A stretch of 11,456 nucleotides of DNA from Alphaproteobacteria bacterium (lineage in GTDB: Bacteria > Pseudomonadota > Alphaproteobacteria > UBA6615), in NCBI GenBank assembly GCA_013003285.1, contig JABDJY010000166.1:1-11456 (forward strand), given 5' to 3'. Both the position numbers and the translations under genes were made by a program. Position 1 is the stretch's first letter. Every line of letters starts with the position of its first letter. Positions 1-6,757 of this stretch are shown here, in pieces. Below the pieces are notes generated by a model that searched no databases, was not told where the DNA came from, and saw only the letters and a list, made by a program, of their open reading frames with translations.

Positions 1-1
1 G

Positions 2-559
<558 letters not shown>

Positions 560-584
560 GGGCGGTAGCGCTGATTATTCAGAC

Positions 585-1442
585 TTACGCCAGCAGTGCT
601 TCACCTTTCGAAAACTGTGGAAGCAGAATACAGGGATAATCGACCTCGCCAGGACGGATCGAAGTCAAAATGCGTAGTCCACACTGGCCGACAACCAGAT
701 CTATGTCAGTTTGGCCTTTCCACCTTTTAGTCTCGCTCTGATCTGCCCGCTTTTTAGAAACATAGTTCATGGCGTTTGCAGAAAGGTTCTGCTGCCATTC
801 CGGTTGATCTGTGACCCAAACATCGAATTGAAGATAATAAGGTTCATTCACAGGACGTTCCGCAAATCGGATATTCGCTGGTGGCCCTTGATAATTCCCC
901 AGAGTTCTCTCCGACCTCGCCGGAAGGTCTGAACTCGGCACATCGTGCGGTAGGATTATACTTTGCGGAAGCCCTTCCAAAACTTCAAAATCGGGGAGAA
1001 GTATGGAAAACCAAGCAAACATGAAACCATCATCCTCAGACGAAGTTTGCTTGAGCCCTCTGGGGCCATCTTCACGACATCCACGAATGGCAATATGCGA
1101 CGCCCAACTTCCATTTGGCTTTCTTGGATCCAGAGTAACGTGATCTATCTCGACGCGCTCCCCGTCCTTTGCTTCGGAGCCCAGAGGCATAACCAAAACC
1201 TCGAAGCCCGGGCAGAAGAGCGTCCTGTTTCCAGTGGTATAAACGAATGCACCCAACATCCGAGGGACACCGGCAAAATCGTCCGTATACGAGTATCGCC
1301 ATGTGCCTGGAGGACCGCCCTCTAAAAATGACTTTCGAAACGGTGCAGACCATCGGTGATCTAAATCAATAGCTTTTTGGCCGCCATTTCCCGGTGGAGT
1401 CGGCAGAGAAAGTAGTAACGACGTTTTATCAGAGTTAGACAT
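585..1442 (-). CDS. Unrecognised 285-residue protein, low-GC gene
   Basis: I do not recognise this family. The start is well supported: ATG at 1442 is preceded by GGAGGT with a 6-nt spacer. The product looks soluble and cytoplasmic: no signal peptide, no membrane segment, and alternating hydrophobic/polar stretches suggesting a beta-rich fold. It has a Gly/Pro-rich N-terminus (about residues 14-50) and several Trp/Tyr-rich stretches. No HExxH, Walker, HTH or nuclease motif was seen. Base composition differs from the neighbours: sampled 60-base lines inside it are about 45-53% GC, against about 68% in the aldolase gene, which suggests horizontal acquisition. It lies 72 bp downstream of, and on the same strand as, an orphan HigA-type antitoxin gene, so the two may have arrived together. 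The 25 bp gap to the convergent gap gene shows no obvious terminator. Confidence 0.75.
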   Translation of the reverse strand: MSNSDKTSLLLSLPTPPGNGGQKAIDLDHRWSAPFRKSFLEGGPPGTWRYSYTDDFAGVPRMLGAFVYTTGNRTLFCPGFEVLVMPLGSEAKDGERVEIDHVTLDPRKPNGSWASHIAIRGCREDGPRGLKQTSSEDDGFMFAWFSILLPDFEVLEGLPQSIILPHDVPSSDLPARSERTLGNYQGPPANIRFAERPVNEPYYLQFDVWVTDQPEWQQNLSANAMNYVSKKRADQSETKRWKGQTDIDLVVGQCGLRILTSIRPGEVDYPCILLPQFSKGEALLA

Positions 1443-1514
1443 TCGCTACCTCCAGCCATAGCCTATTTTTTCGCACATGTGACCGATTTCTAAGTTCATC
1501 CGGAGTCGTCAAAT

Positions 1515-1832
1515 TCAGCGCACCCCCTGTTGTGCCGATCCTCCCTGGCTAGCCTGGGATGTCGGCAAGCCCTTGATCGCCTCGCCGACCTCCTTGTCGG
1601 CTGCCACAAGATCGAACTGGGTCTGTAGATTCATCCAGAACTGCGGATCGGTATTGAACCAGTGGGCCAATCTAAGCGCGGTATCGCCGGTGATCGAGCG
1701 CTTGCCGTTGATGATTTGGCTCACGCGGTTGGCGGGCACGTCGATTTGCCGGGCTAGCTCCGTCGGGCTTACTCCGATTTCGGCCAGCTCGTCTTTCAAT
1801 ATCTCGCCCGGATGGGCTGCGCGTTTCAACAT
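1515..1832 (-). CDS. higA: HigA-family antitoxin / XRE helix-turn-helix regulator (orphan)
   Basis: Small DNA-binding protein of the HigA addiction-module antidote family, which neutralises a HigB mRNA interferase and represses its own operon. The canonical N-terminal HPGEILKDEL is followed by an XRE HTH (about residues 20-55) with VSQIINGKRSIT as recognition helix and turn, then the family tail FNTDPQFWMNLQTQFDL. ATG at 1832 is chosen (105 residues) because AAGGA lies 8 nt upstream; a TTG at 1850 would add six residues but overlaps that ribosome site. HigB toxins, about 90 residues, are normally encoded immediately upstream of higA. Here only 146 bp separates this start from the divergent dioxygenase gene, and no RelE/HigB-like frame exists there. 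It is therefore an orphan antitoxin or a stand-alone regulator. The Ser/Gln/Gly-rich C-terminus (about residues 90-105) looks disordered. Confidence 0.85.
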   Translation of the reverse strand: MLKRAAHPGEILKDELAEIGVSPTELARQIDVPANRVSQIINGKRSITGDTALRLAHWFNTDPQFWMNLQTQFDLVAADKEVGEAIKGLPTSQASQGGSAQQGVR

Positions 1833-1859
1833 TGGCTCGGTCCTTCGCAAACAACCTTT

Positions 1860-1896
1860 GAGATAGACGCCTTACGTCAATCGTCAATATCTGACG
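1860..1896 (-). promoter_or_regulatory. Candidate higA promoter with CGTCA inverted repeat and CGTCAAT direct repeat
   Basis: On the plus strand CGTCAAT occurs twice in tandem (1875-1881 and 1882-1888). The second copy forms an inverted repeat CGTCA-atatc-TGACG (1882-1886 with 1892-1896). On the minus strand the inner copy reads TTGACG (1887-1882), 16 nt before TATCTC (1865-1860), a weak sigma70-like pair placed correctly for higA. HigA proteins are known to bind palindromes over their own promoter, so self-repression is a reasonable inference. The short arms leave it uncertain. Confidence 0.4.
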
Positions 1897-1907
1897 CGAG
1901 CTCTACC

Positions 1908-1936
1908 TTGGAACCGCAGACCGCGGCGTTTAGACT
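1908..1936 (+). promoter_or_regulatory. Candidate promoter of the dioxygenase gene
   Basis: TTGGAA (1908-1913) and TAGACT (1931-1936) are separated by 17 nt, a sigma70-like arrangement ending 42 nt before the dioxygenase ATG. Both hexamers are imperfect. The palindrome proposed for HigA lies just upstream, so HigA could affect this divergent gene too. Confidence 0.35.
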
Positions 1937-1978
1937 CCCCCTACCGCACGCAAGTTCGCGTCAGCGGGGAGCCGGACC

Positions 1979-2911
1979 ATGAGACTGCAGCCCACCGGGA
2001 AGTTCGACAATAACGCCAAGACGTATGACCATATCGCGGTCACGCCCTTGGCCGCCGCCATGGGTGCGGCGATTTCCGGGGTCGATCTGTCGGCGCTGAC
2101 CGACGCGCAGTTCGACGACATCGCCGATGCGCTCTACCGCCACAAGATGATCTATTTCCGCGACCAGCGGATGAGCCATGGCGACCAGGAGGCCTTCACC
2201 CTGCGCTTCGGCGACTTCGGCACCGATGCCTATACCAAGGGCCTGCCCGGTCATCCGAATATCCAGCCGGTGACCAAGGAAGCTGAGACCCGGGTGAAGA
2301 TGATCTTCGGTGAGGGCTGGCATACGGACTCGCCCTTCCTGGCCCGCCCGCCGGCCATCAGCATGCTCTACGGCGTCGACGTGCCGCCCTTTGGCGGCGA
2401 CACTATCTGGGCCAATACCGAACTGGCCTATGACTATCTGAGCGACACCATGAAGACCCTGCTGGCGCCTCTGCGGGTGCATATGTCGGCGGTCGGCGTG
2501 ATCGGCATGATCGACCGCACCAACGCCGAAAAGGGCGAACCGGCGCCCGAACCCGGATCGAAGCAGACCAAGATCGGCGGCATGGAGCTTGAGATCGAAC
2601 GGCAGTCGATGATCGAGGGCAGCTATCATCCGCTGGTACGCACCCACCCGGTGACCGGCCGTAAATCGCTTTATGTGGAAGAGACCTACTCGCAGGGTTT
2701 CGAGGGGATGACGGAAGAAGAGTCGCAGCCGCTGCTGGAATTTCTACAGCGTCATGTCACCCAGGCGTCGTTCACCTGCCGCCTGCGCTGGACACCGAAC
2801 ACGTTCGTGGTGTGGGACAATCGCAGCTGCCTGCATCACGCCTTCAACGATTATGACGGCCACCGCCGCGAGATGTACCGCACCACCGTTGAGGGCGAAG
2901 TGCCGGTTTAG
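1979..2911 (+). CDS. TauD/TfdA-family Fe(II)/2-oxoglutarate-dependent dioxygenase
   Basis: Couples oxidative decarboxylation of 2-oxoglutarate to hydroxylation of an organic substrate; relatives release sulfite from taurine or cleave aryloxyacetates. The iron triad is complete: H115 and D117 in GWHTDSPF and the distal His, H286, in DNRSCLHHAFNDY. R301 in HRREMYRTTVEG sits 15 residues after it, matching the 2-oxoglutarate-binding Arg of E. coli TauD (H255/R270). At 310 residues it is longer than TauD (283). The extra length falls around residues 176-212, a charged segment likely to be a lid near the substrate pocket. ATG at 1979 has GGGGA 8 nt upstream. No sulfonate transporter or sulfur gene is nearby, so the substrate is open: taurine, another sulfonate, or a different small acid. 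Family assignment is firm; calling it tauD would go too far. Confidence 0.93.
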   Translation: MRLQPTGKFDNNAKTYDHIAVTPLAAAMGAAISGVDLSALTDAQFDDIADALYRHKMIYFRDQRMSHGDQEAFTLRFGDFGTDAYTKGLPGHPNIQPVTKEAETRVKMIFGEGWHTDSPFLARPPAISMLYGVDVPPFGGDTIWANTELAYDYLSDTMKTLLAPLRVHMSAVGVIGMIDRTNAEKGEPAPEPGSKQTKIGGMELEIERQSMIEGSYHPLVRTHPVTGRKSLYVEETYSQGFEGMTEEESQPLLEFLQRHVTQASFTCRLRWTPNTFVVWDNRSCLHHAFNDYDGHRREMYRTTVEGEVPV

Positions 2912-3056
2912 AGGACAACAAGCCTCGCTGAAGACGCGAAACGACGGAGGCTCATCGGAACACACCTTCTAAGAAATCCCGGTTGAAAACAGTCCTCGAA
3001 CGCTTCACGATGCCCGCGTTACGGGCGATAAATCACCAGCTTGAGCGCAGTTGGGC
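2912..3056. other. Intergenic stretch with two weak hairpins
   Basis: This 145-bp gap holds AGCCTC (2921-2926) pairing with GAGGCT (2947-2952) around a 20-nt loop just after the dioxygenase stop, a possible but weak terminator without a T tract. It also holds GCCCG-cgtta-CGGGC (3012-3026), 30 nt before the next start. I see no clear promoter. Confidence 0.3.
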
Positions 3057-4286
3057 ATGAAACTCGATCAATTTACTACCCTCTTAGACCAAGCCCTAGC
3101 GGAACAGAGCTTGGTGATAACCAGGCCGGATCCCGACGATCCGCTGTCCGGAATAGTCGAGCCGGGCACCGCGGTTAACCTGTCCCATGTCTACAATGCC
3201 TGTGACGAAAAGTCGGAGGTTGAGGCCCGACAGCAGATCGATATTTTCGTGGCGAGCCTGAAGCGTGCCACCTCGGACAACCCTGTCGCCGAGACTTGGG
3301 ACGAAGTGCGTGCAAGCGTTCTACCCATCCTGCGCGATCGGGGGTCGATCCACTCGAGCCGTCTCGCTCCGCAGGCCAGCAAAGGCCAGGACAGCTATGG
3401 GATATTCCCCCATCTCGACATCGGCGCGGACCTAATCGCCCTGGCTGCCGTCGATACGGAAGATTCGATCGTCATGCCGGACGGTGATCAATTCGAGGAC
3501 TGGGGGATGACATTTGAGGAGGTCTACGAACAGGCCCTGGCAAACCTGGCCGTTCGCGAACCGGGACCGATCGAAGACCTGGACGATGGCCTCTACGGTT
3601 TTTTCAACGGCGACGATTACGAATCCTCGCGCGTGCTGCTGCCGTCATTCCTGGACGGGCTGCCGAGCCTCGACGGTGATCCGGTGATCCTTTGTCCATC
3701 AAAAGATTCGCTGCTTCTCGCCGGCTCGAAGAATGCCGCGGCCCTCGCCGAAATGGCGCACCAAGCGGCGAATGTCATCCAGGCGCACCGGCCGCTCAGC
3801 GGACTGGCGATTGTCCGCCGTGATGGTGCATGGCATCCTTTCCCTGGTCCTGGCGATGTAGACACCGACGCGCTCCGATCGTTGCAACAGCAGTGGTTGT
3901 CAATATTGTATGACGAGCAAAAAGCATTGCTCGACGAGGCACTCGAGAAGCAGTCACGGGATATCTTCGTCGCGAACTATGGCATCGCCCCGCAAATCCC
4001 GGACTTGGCCGGGAAACATAGTTTTTCCACCTGGGGGGAGGATATCCATGTCTGGCTGCCCGAGGCGGAGATCGTCTTTTTCCCGCAGGACGACGGCAAC
4101 ATCTACTTTGCACACTGGGCTGCGGTACGAACGGTTATGGGGTCGCGGATGACCCCTCTGCATAATTATCCGCCACGGTTCGAGGTCGAAAGCTCCCCGA
4201 GCGAGAAAGACTTTGCGGCCATGGATGCACGTGTCCTTGAGCAAAAAAAGAAGCCATCTCTGTTCCAGCGTTTCAAGTCCAGGTAG
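3057..4286 (+). CDS. DUF1444 (YtpQ)-like protein with C-terminal extension
   Basis: Soluble 409-residue protein of unknown function. Residues about 98-262 match the layout of DUF1444/YtpQ: a PHLDIGADL entry, the strand AAVDTEDSIVM, then WGMTFEEVYEQALANL, the GLYGFFNGDDYESSRVLL block, and a strand/helix pair DPVILCPSKDSLLLAG plus NAAALAEMA. Around this lie a helical N-terminus (1-95) and an extension (about 285-409) with WGEDIHVWLPEAEIVFFP and a basic end, LFQRFKSR. No signal peptide, membrane helix or catalytic motif is apparent. Bacillus YtpQ has no settled function, so none is assigned. ATG at 3057 is preferred over TTG two codons upstream; neither has a good ribosome site. The gene ends 32 bp from the convergent YciI-like gene. 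The family call rests on remembered motif layout, not a search. Confidence 0.75.
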   Translation: MKLDQFTTLLDQALAEQSLVITRPDPDDPLSGIVEPGTAVNLSHVYNACDEKSEVEARQQIDIFVASLKRATSDNPVAETWDEVRASVLPILRDRGSIHSSRLAPQASKGQDSYGIFPHLDIGADLIALAAVDTEDSIVMPDGDQFEDWGMTFEEVYEQALANLAVREPGPIEDLDDGLYGFFNGDDYESSRVLLPSFLDGLPSLDGDPVILCPSKDSLLLAGSKNAAALAEMAHQAANVIQAHRPLSGLAIVRRDGAWHPFPGPGDVDTDALRSLQQQWLSILYDEQKALLDEALEKQSRDIFVANYGIAPQIPDLAGKHSFSTWGEDIHVWLPEAEIVFFPQDDGNIYFAHWAAVRTVMGSRMTPLHNYPPRFEVESSPSEKDFAAMDARVLEQKKKPSLFQRFKSR

Positions 4287-4318
4287 AGAGTACAGCTCCC
4301 GAACTTCGGTCAGGCAGG

Positions 4319-4627
4319 CTACATCTCCATCGTCTCGGCGACCTCGATCGTGCCCATTTCCAGGAACGGGCAGGTCTTGGCCATCTCGAGGACCGCGTCC
4401 ATGCTGTCAGCCTTCACGATGGAAAATCCCGACAACGGATTCGCCCCGCCATCGTCGGCCACACCATCCGCACTGACGGTCTTGGACTTGCCCAGGGGCG
4501 TGCCGGGATTGACCATGGCATCGCCCAGGTCGGCGATCCAGGCGTGCCATTTCGCCATGAGTTCGGCGCCCTGCTCGGGCGTCTCGGGTTTTTTGCCGCC
4601 GTGACAGGCAAACATGAACTCTGGCAT
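4319..4627 (-). CDS. YciI/DGPF-domain family protein
   Basis: Small ferredoxin-like alpha/beta protein of 102 residues, typical of the YCII family. Visible marks are the N-terminal strand EFMFACHG, an Asn/Pro/Gly turn NPGTPLGKSKTVS, and the C-terminal block GFSIVKADSMDAVLEMAKTCPFLEMGTIEVAE. The conserved His is probably H28 in KWHAW. Most relatives have no known reaction; a few act as small hydrolases or dehalogenase-like enzymes, so none is claimed. ATG at 4627 has a strong AGGAG site (AAAAGGAGAGGACCC). It is the last gene of an arsR-SRPBCC-yciI operon, 32 nt after its neighbour. ArsR, AHSA1 and YciI/DGPF genes recur together in proteobacteria and actinobacteria, which supports a joint but unassigned role. 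Confidence 0.85.
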   Translation of the reverse strand: MPEFMFACHGGKKPETPEQGAELMAKWHAWIADLGDAMVNPGTPLGKSKTVSADGVADDGGANPLSGFSIVKADSMDAVLEMAKTCPFLEMGTIEVAETMEM

Positions 4628-4659
4628 GGGTCCTCTCCTTTTGCAGGTTTCTGTTTGTC

Positions 4660-5154
4660 CTATGAGGCTACACTTTCAGGGGTCGAGAGTATTGTGTTCA
4701 GTGTGCCAAAGGCCGCGTCCCAGCCGCCGGCGAAGCCCTGGCGCGTGCCTTCATCTTGGATCGCACCATGAACGAGGCGGATATCGGTGCCGCTGCCGTT
4801 GGCGGTGAAATGGACTTCGACCTGCGAAGCCGGCGTGGCCTCGCGATCGCCATTGGCATGTTCGACGAAATAGGACCAGGTGAAGCGCAGGAGCTTGCCG
4901 GGATCGATCTCGAGATATTCGCCCTCGAACCCGACCGACTTCTCCGCATCGCTCGATTTCAAAAACTGCCAGGCACCGCCGGGGCGCAAATCGATGCGCG
5001 CGCCCTGCAGCGAGTTCGGCGCATAGCCGAACCACTTCATGACCATGTCCGGATCGGTCCAGGCCTGAAACACTCTTGCGGGAGCGGCAGCAAAATAGCC
5101 CTCGACAATGATCGGATCTTCACCGGGTTCTGTGCGCACAAACTCTAGCGTCAT
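4660..5154 (-). CDS. SRPBCC / AHSA1-family protein
   Basis: A 164-residue START-like fold with a deep hydrophobic cavity expected to bind a small ligand or lipid. Family marks are the N-terminal pair of strands and helix PARVFQAWTDPDMVMKWFG (25-43), the strand LRPGGAWQF (56-64), GEYLEIDPGKLLRFTW (78-93), strands EVHFTANGSGTDIRLVHG, and the long C-terminal helix ending GGWDAAFGTL (143-152). Despite the Hsp90-activator name, bacterial members do not necessarily work with Hsp90. The start ATG overlaps the arsR stop by four bases (ATGA), a mark of translational coupling, so regulator and ligand-binding protein are made together. This pairing is very common. What it binds is unknown. The tail after residue 155 (STPESVAS) looks disordered. 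Confidence 0.9.
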   Translation of the reverse strand: MTLEFVRTEPGEDPIIVEGYFAAAPARVFQAWTDPDMVMKWFGYAPNSLQGARIDLRPGGAWQFLKSSDAEKSVGFEGEYLEIDPGKLLRFTWSYFVEHANGDREATPASQVEVHFTANGSGTDIRLVHGAIQDEGTRQGFAGGWDAAFGTLNTILSTPESVAS

Positions 5155-5468
5155 TCTTCCTGCCCCACCAAAACTTGCGCCAAATTATCAAATTGTCGCG
5201 TCCAGAATGTTTGGTAGTTATCCAACCAGTCCGACGCCTCTTTCATAACCGCGGCGTTGAGCCGGCAGTGACGCGTCCGGCCGCGTTTCTCAACCACCAA
5301 CAATCCGGCATCCCGCAGCACTCGCACATGCTTCGACACGGCAGTCTGTGACATATCGAAGGGCGCGGCTAAATCGGAAAGCCGGGCTTCGCCGTGGGTG
5401 AGCTGCGCCAGTATGGCGCGGCGTGTGCCATCGCTCAACGCCGCGAAAGTCGTATCGAGATTGTGCAT
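5151..5468 (-). CDS. ArsR/SmtB-family winged-helix repressor (SRPBCC-associated type)
   Basis: DNA-binding regulator of 105 residues. It opens with FAALSDGTRRAILAQL, the standard ArsR first helices, followed by the HTH SDLAAPFDMSQTAVSKHVRVLRDAGLL (about 31-57) and the wing VVEKRGRTRHCRL (58-70). No metal-binding Cys cluster is present (the only Cys, C68, is in the wing), so metal sensing is unlikely. This matches the non-metal subtype encoded next to SRPBCC proteins. It overlaps the SRPBCC gene by four bases. Its promoter carries a palindrome AACCA-tc-TGGTT directly below the -10, and a second inverted repeat lies just before the start, so autorepression is likely. The same palindrome touches the -35 of the divergent glutathione transferase gene. 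No good Shine-Dalgarno precedes ATG 5468. Confidence 0.92.
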   Translation of the reverse strand: MHNLDTTFAALSDGTRRAILAQLTHGEARLSDLAAPFDMSQTAVSKHVRVLRDAGLLVVEKRGRTRHCRLNAAVMKEASDWLDNYQTFWTRQFDNLAQVLVGQEE

Positions 5469-5470
5469 CT

Positions 5471-5484
5471 GTAATCCGAATTAC
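5471..5484. promoter_or_regulatory. Inverted repeat GTAAT-ccga-ATTAC in the arsR leader
   Basis: Perfect 5-bp arms separated by 4 nt end 2 bases before the arsR start codon. It may be a second ArsR contact or may affect translation initiation. It differs in sequence from the AACCA/TGGTT palindrome next to it. Confidence 0.4.
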
Positions 5485-5486
5485 TG

Positions 5487-5498
5487 AACCATCTGGTT
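5487..5498. promoter_or_regulatory. Candidate ArsR operator, AACCA-tc-TGGTT
   Basis: A 12-bp sequence with perfect 5-bp arms and a TC centre. It lies at the expected transcription start of arsR, just below the -10 at 5507-5502, and its right arm overlaps the -35 of the plus-strand promoter (5497-5502). One bound dimer could block both promoters. That ArsR binds here is inference; the symmetry and placement are seen. Confidence 0.6.
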
Positions 5499-5525
5499 TA
5501 CTTTATAGCCGGCCATCCCTATAAC
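5497..5525 (+). promoter_or_regulatory. Candidate sigma70-like promoter of the GST gene
   Basis: TTTACT (5497-5502), exactly 17 nt, TATAAC (5520-5525). Transcription would begin near 5532, giving a leader of about 48 nt. It is interleaved with the oppositely directed arsR promoter, so the two cannot easily be occupied at once. Confidence 0.55.
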
Positions 5526-5531
5526 AGTCAA
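5502..5531 (-). promoter_or_regulatory. Candidate sigma70-like promoter of the arsR-SRPBCC-yciI operon
   Basis: On the minus strand TTGACT (5531-5526) and TATAAA (5507-5502) are separated by 18 nt. Transcription would begin near 5495, inside the AACCA/TGGTT palindrome. This is the strongest match to a consensus promoter that I found in the window. Confidence 0.6.
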
Positions 5532-5579
5532 CCACATAGTTCAGTTTTATCAGGCGTCACGAAGACATCGAGGTCATCA

Positions 5580-6209
5580 ATGATCGAGCTTTACGAATTT
5601 CCACCAACGCGCTCGCAGCGCGCAAAATGGGCACTTGAGGAGTTGGGGATCGACTATTCCAGCCAGCTCGTCGATATGATGGCGGGACAGCAGGATGCGC
5701 CAGCCTACCGGGCGATCCACCCCCTGGGGGTCGTCCCCGCTCTGAAGACCGACAGCTACACGATCTTCGAATCCGTCGCGATTGTGCTGCAACTGATCGA
5801 CGAGCATCCCGAGGCGAAATTAGCCCCCGCCGTTGGCGCCCCCGAACGCGCGCTCTATTACCAATGGTGCGTCTTCGCCAGCGCCGAACTGGATCCGCCA
5901 ATCATGATGTATTTCGACAACACGCTGCGCCCGCTCGAGCATATGCACCCGCCCGGCACTCTGCATGACGCCGGGCTCGCCGAACGGGGACGTCGCGATT
6001 TCGCAACCCGCGCCGGCATTCTTGCCGACGTCCTGCGCAATCGCGACTATCTACTGGGCTCTGAGTTTTCAGGCGCGGATATTCTGGTGGGTCATAGTTG
6101 CTTCATGGCCACCCATATCGGACTGCCGATCGGCGACTACCCAATCCTTGAAGCGTATTACGGCCGCCTTCAGCAACGACCGGCTTATCAGCGGGCTTAC
6201 GGCAGTTGA
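5580..6209 (+). CDS. Glutathione S-transferase family protein
   Basis: Cytosolic 209-residue GST-like protein expected to conjugate or reduce electrophiles with glutathione. The thioredoxin-like N-domain (1-78) has MIELYEFPPTRSQRAKWALEE, with a TRS motif where Ser- or Cys-type catalytic residues sit, then HPLGVVPAL (47-55, cis-Pro P53) and ESVAI (64-68), whose Glu-Ser pair holds the glutathione gamma-Glu. The all-alpha C-domain (about 88-205) contains YLLGSEFSGADILVG, the N-capping-box region of the family. ATG at 5580 follows GAGG at 5570-5573. It diverges from the arsR operon over 111 bp with interleaved promoters, so joint control by that ArsR is plausible. Substrate cannot be read from sequence. 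The next gene is convergent. Confidence 0.92.
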   Translation: MIELYEFPPTRSQRAKWALEELGIDYSSQLVDMMAGQQDAPAYRAIHPLGVVPALKTDSYTIFESVAIVLQLIDEHPEAKLAPAVGAPERALYYQWCVFASAELDPPIMMYFDNTLRPLEHMHPPGTLHDAGLAERGRRDFATRAGILADVLRNRDYLLGSEFSGADILVGHSCFMATHIGLPIGDYPILEAYYGRLQQRPAYQRAYGS

Positions 6210-6233
6210 GTTATACGAGCAGCCGCGATTGGG

Positions 6234-6250
6234 GTAACGGCAGCCGTTGT
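6234..6250. terminator. Weak hairpin between convergent genes
   Basis: AACGG-cag-CCGTT (6236-6248), extendable by two G-T pairs, lies between the GST stop and the stop of the minus-strand small gene. It has a short stem and no T run on either side. A weak bidirectional terminator is possible. Confidence 0.25.
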
Positions 6251-6260
6251 CGCCAAAGCG

Positions 6261-6500
6261 TCAGCTAGCCTTCTTTTTCGCGGACGCAGATTTTTTGGTC
6301 TTGGCGGCTAACTTCTCGGCGGCGATCTGATCGGCGACTTCCTTATCAGCGGCCTCTTTGGCCAGTCGCAACGCCTTCTGTCGTGCCGCTCTGTCGGTTA
6401 ATTCCTGCCAGGCCTTATCCTTTTCTTTCTGGGCCTGTTTGGCTTTCTTTTGGGTCGCGGCAAATTGTTCATCGGCCTTCGATCTAACTGACTGCGCCAT
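6261..6500 (-). CDS. Small Lys/Ala/Gln-rich helical protein, unknown function
   Basis: A 79-residue highly charged protein made almost wholly of Ala, Lys, Glu, Gln, Arg and Asp, with one Trp (W31). Residues about 7-68 should form one long helix or coiled coil, followed by a basic Lys/Ala/Ser tail (KTKKSASAKKKAS) resembling nucleic-acid-binding tails. No membrane segment or Cys is present. ATG at 6500 is chosen because AAAGGA lies 8 nt upstream; an open frame continues to 6602, but its first 34 codons have another composition and include an inverted repeat. It lies 257 bp downstream of, and on the same strand as, the cold shock gene, behind a hairpin. Small charged proteins of this kind occur near cspA in some alphaproteobacteria (recollection, not checked). 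Function is not assigned; binding RNA or DNA is a guess from charge. Confidence 0.7.
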   Translation of the reverse strand: MAQSVRSKADEQFAATQKKAKQAQKEKDKAWQELTDRAARQKALRLAKEAADKEVADQIAAEKLAAKTKKSASAKKKAS

Positions 6501-6534
6501 TTTGGTATCCTTTGTTAGGTGAGTAGCGACACGC

Positions 6535-6564
6535 GCGAAGTTTTTCGCCCTCCAGCACAGGAGG
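6535..6564. repeat. Two adjacent inverted repeats upstream of the small Lys/Ala-rich gene
   Basis: GCGAA-gttt-TTCGC (6535-6548) is followed directly by CCTCC-agcaca-GGAGG (6549-6564). On the minus strand the second comes first. They lie 35-64 nt before the small gene's ATG and could be a leader structure or the end of a cspA read-through transcript. The 11-mer CCTCCAGCACA recurs in the cspA terminator hairpin. Confidence 0.4.
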
Positions 6565-6717
6565 ACGTGCAAGGTCGCTGACGACTTGGCGCCGCGCGCC
6601 AATTATTTAATTTGCGTCGCTTTTGTGCCGCCGAAGAAATGACTGCGGATCAATTGGCTCGCGCCATTCGGTCCGCCAGGCATCCTCGCAGGCTGTATCG
6701 AAGAGAGCGCGCAGCGG

Positions 6718-6745
6718 TCGCCTCCAGCACAAAGTCTGGAGGCGA
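6718..6745 (-). terminator. Strong hairpin after the cold shock gene
   Basis: TCGCCTCCAG (6718-6727) pairs perfectly with CTGGAGGCGA (6736-6745) around an 8-nt loop, starting 12 nt after the cspA stop codon. The 10-bp GC-rich stem fits a transcription terminator or 3'-end stabiliser. No U tract follows, so termination may be Rho-assisted. Confidence 0.6.
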
Positions 6746-6757
6746 TGCACGACGCGG

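Noticed and set aside
1672..1887. Minus-strand frame upstream of and overlapping higA, considered as a HigB remnant
   Set aside because: Its sequence is Arg-rich out-of-frame translation of higA with no RelE/HigB motif; it starts inside the proposed higA promoter.
1910..1930. GGAAC followed by GTT, considered as an EcfG (general stress sigma) promoter
   Set aside because: Only 13 nt separate GGAAC from GTT, too short for the 16-18 nt usual for EcfG promoters; the sigma70-like pair fits better.
1979..2647. Long minus-strand frame (1961-2647) antisense to the dioxygenase gene
   Set aside because: The His/Gly/Arg-rich translation is a mirror of the GC-rich coding strand, and the plus strand has a complete enzyme with all catalytic residues.
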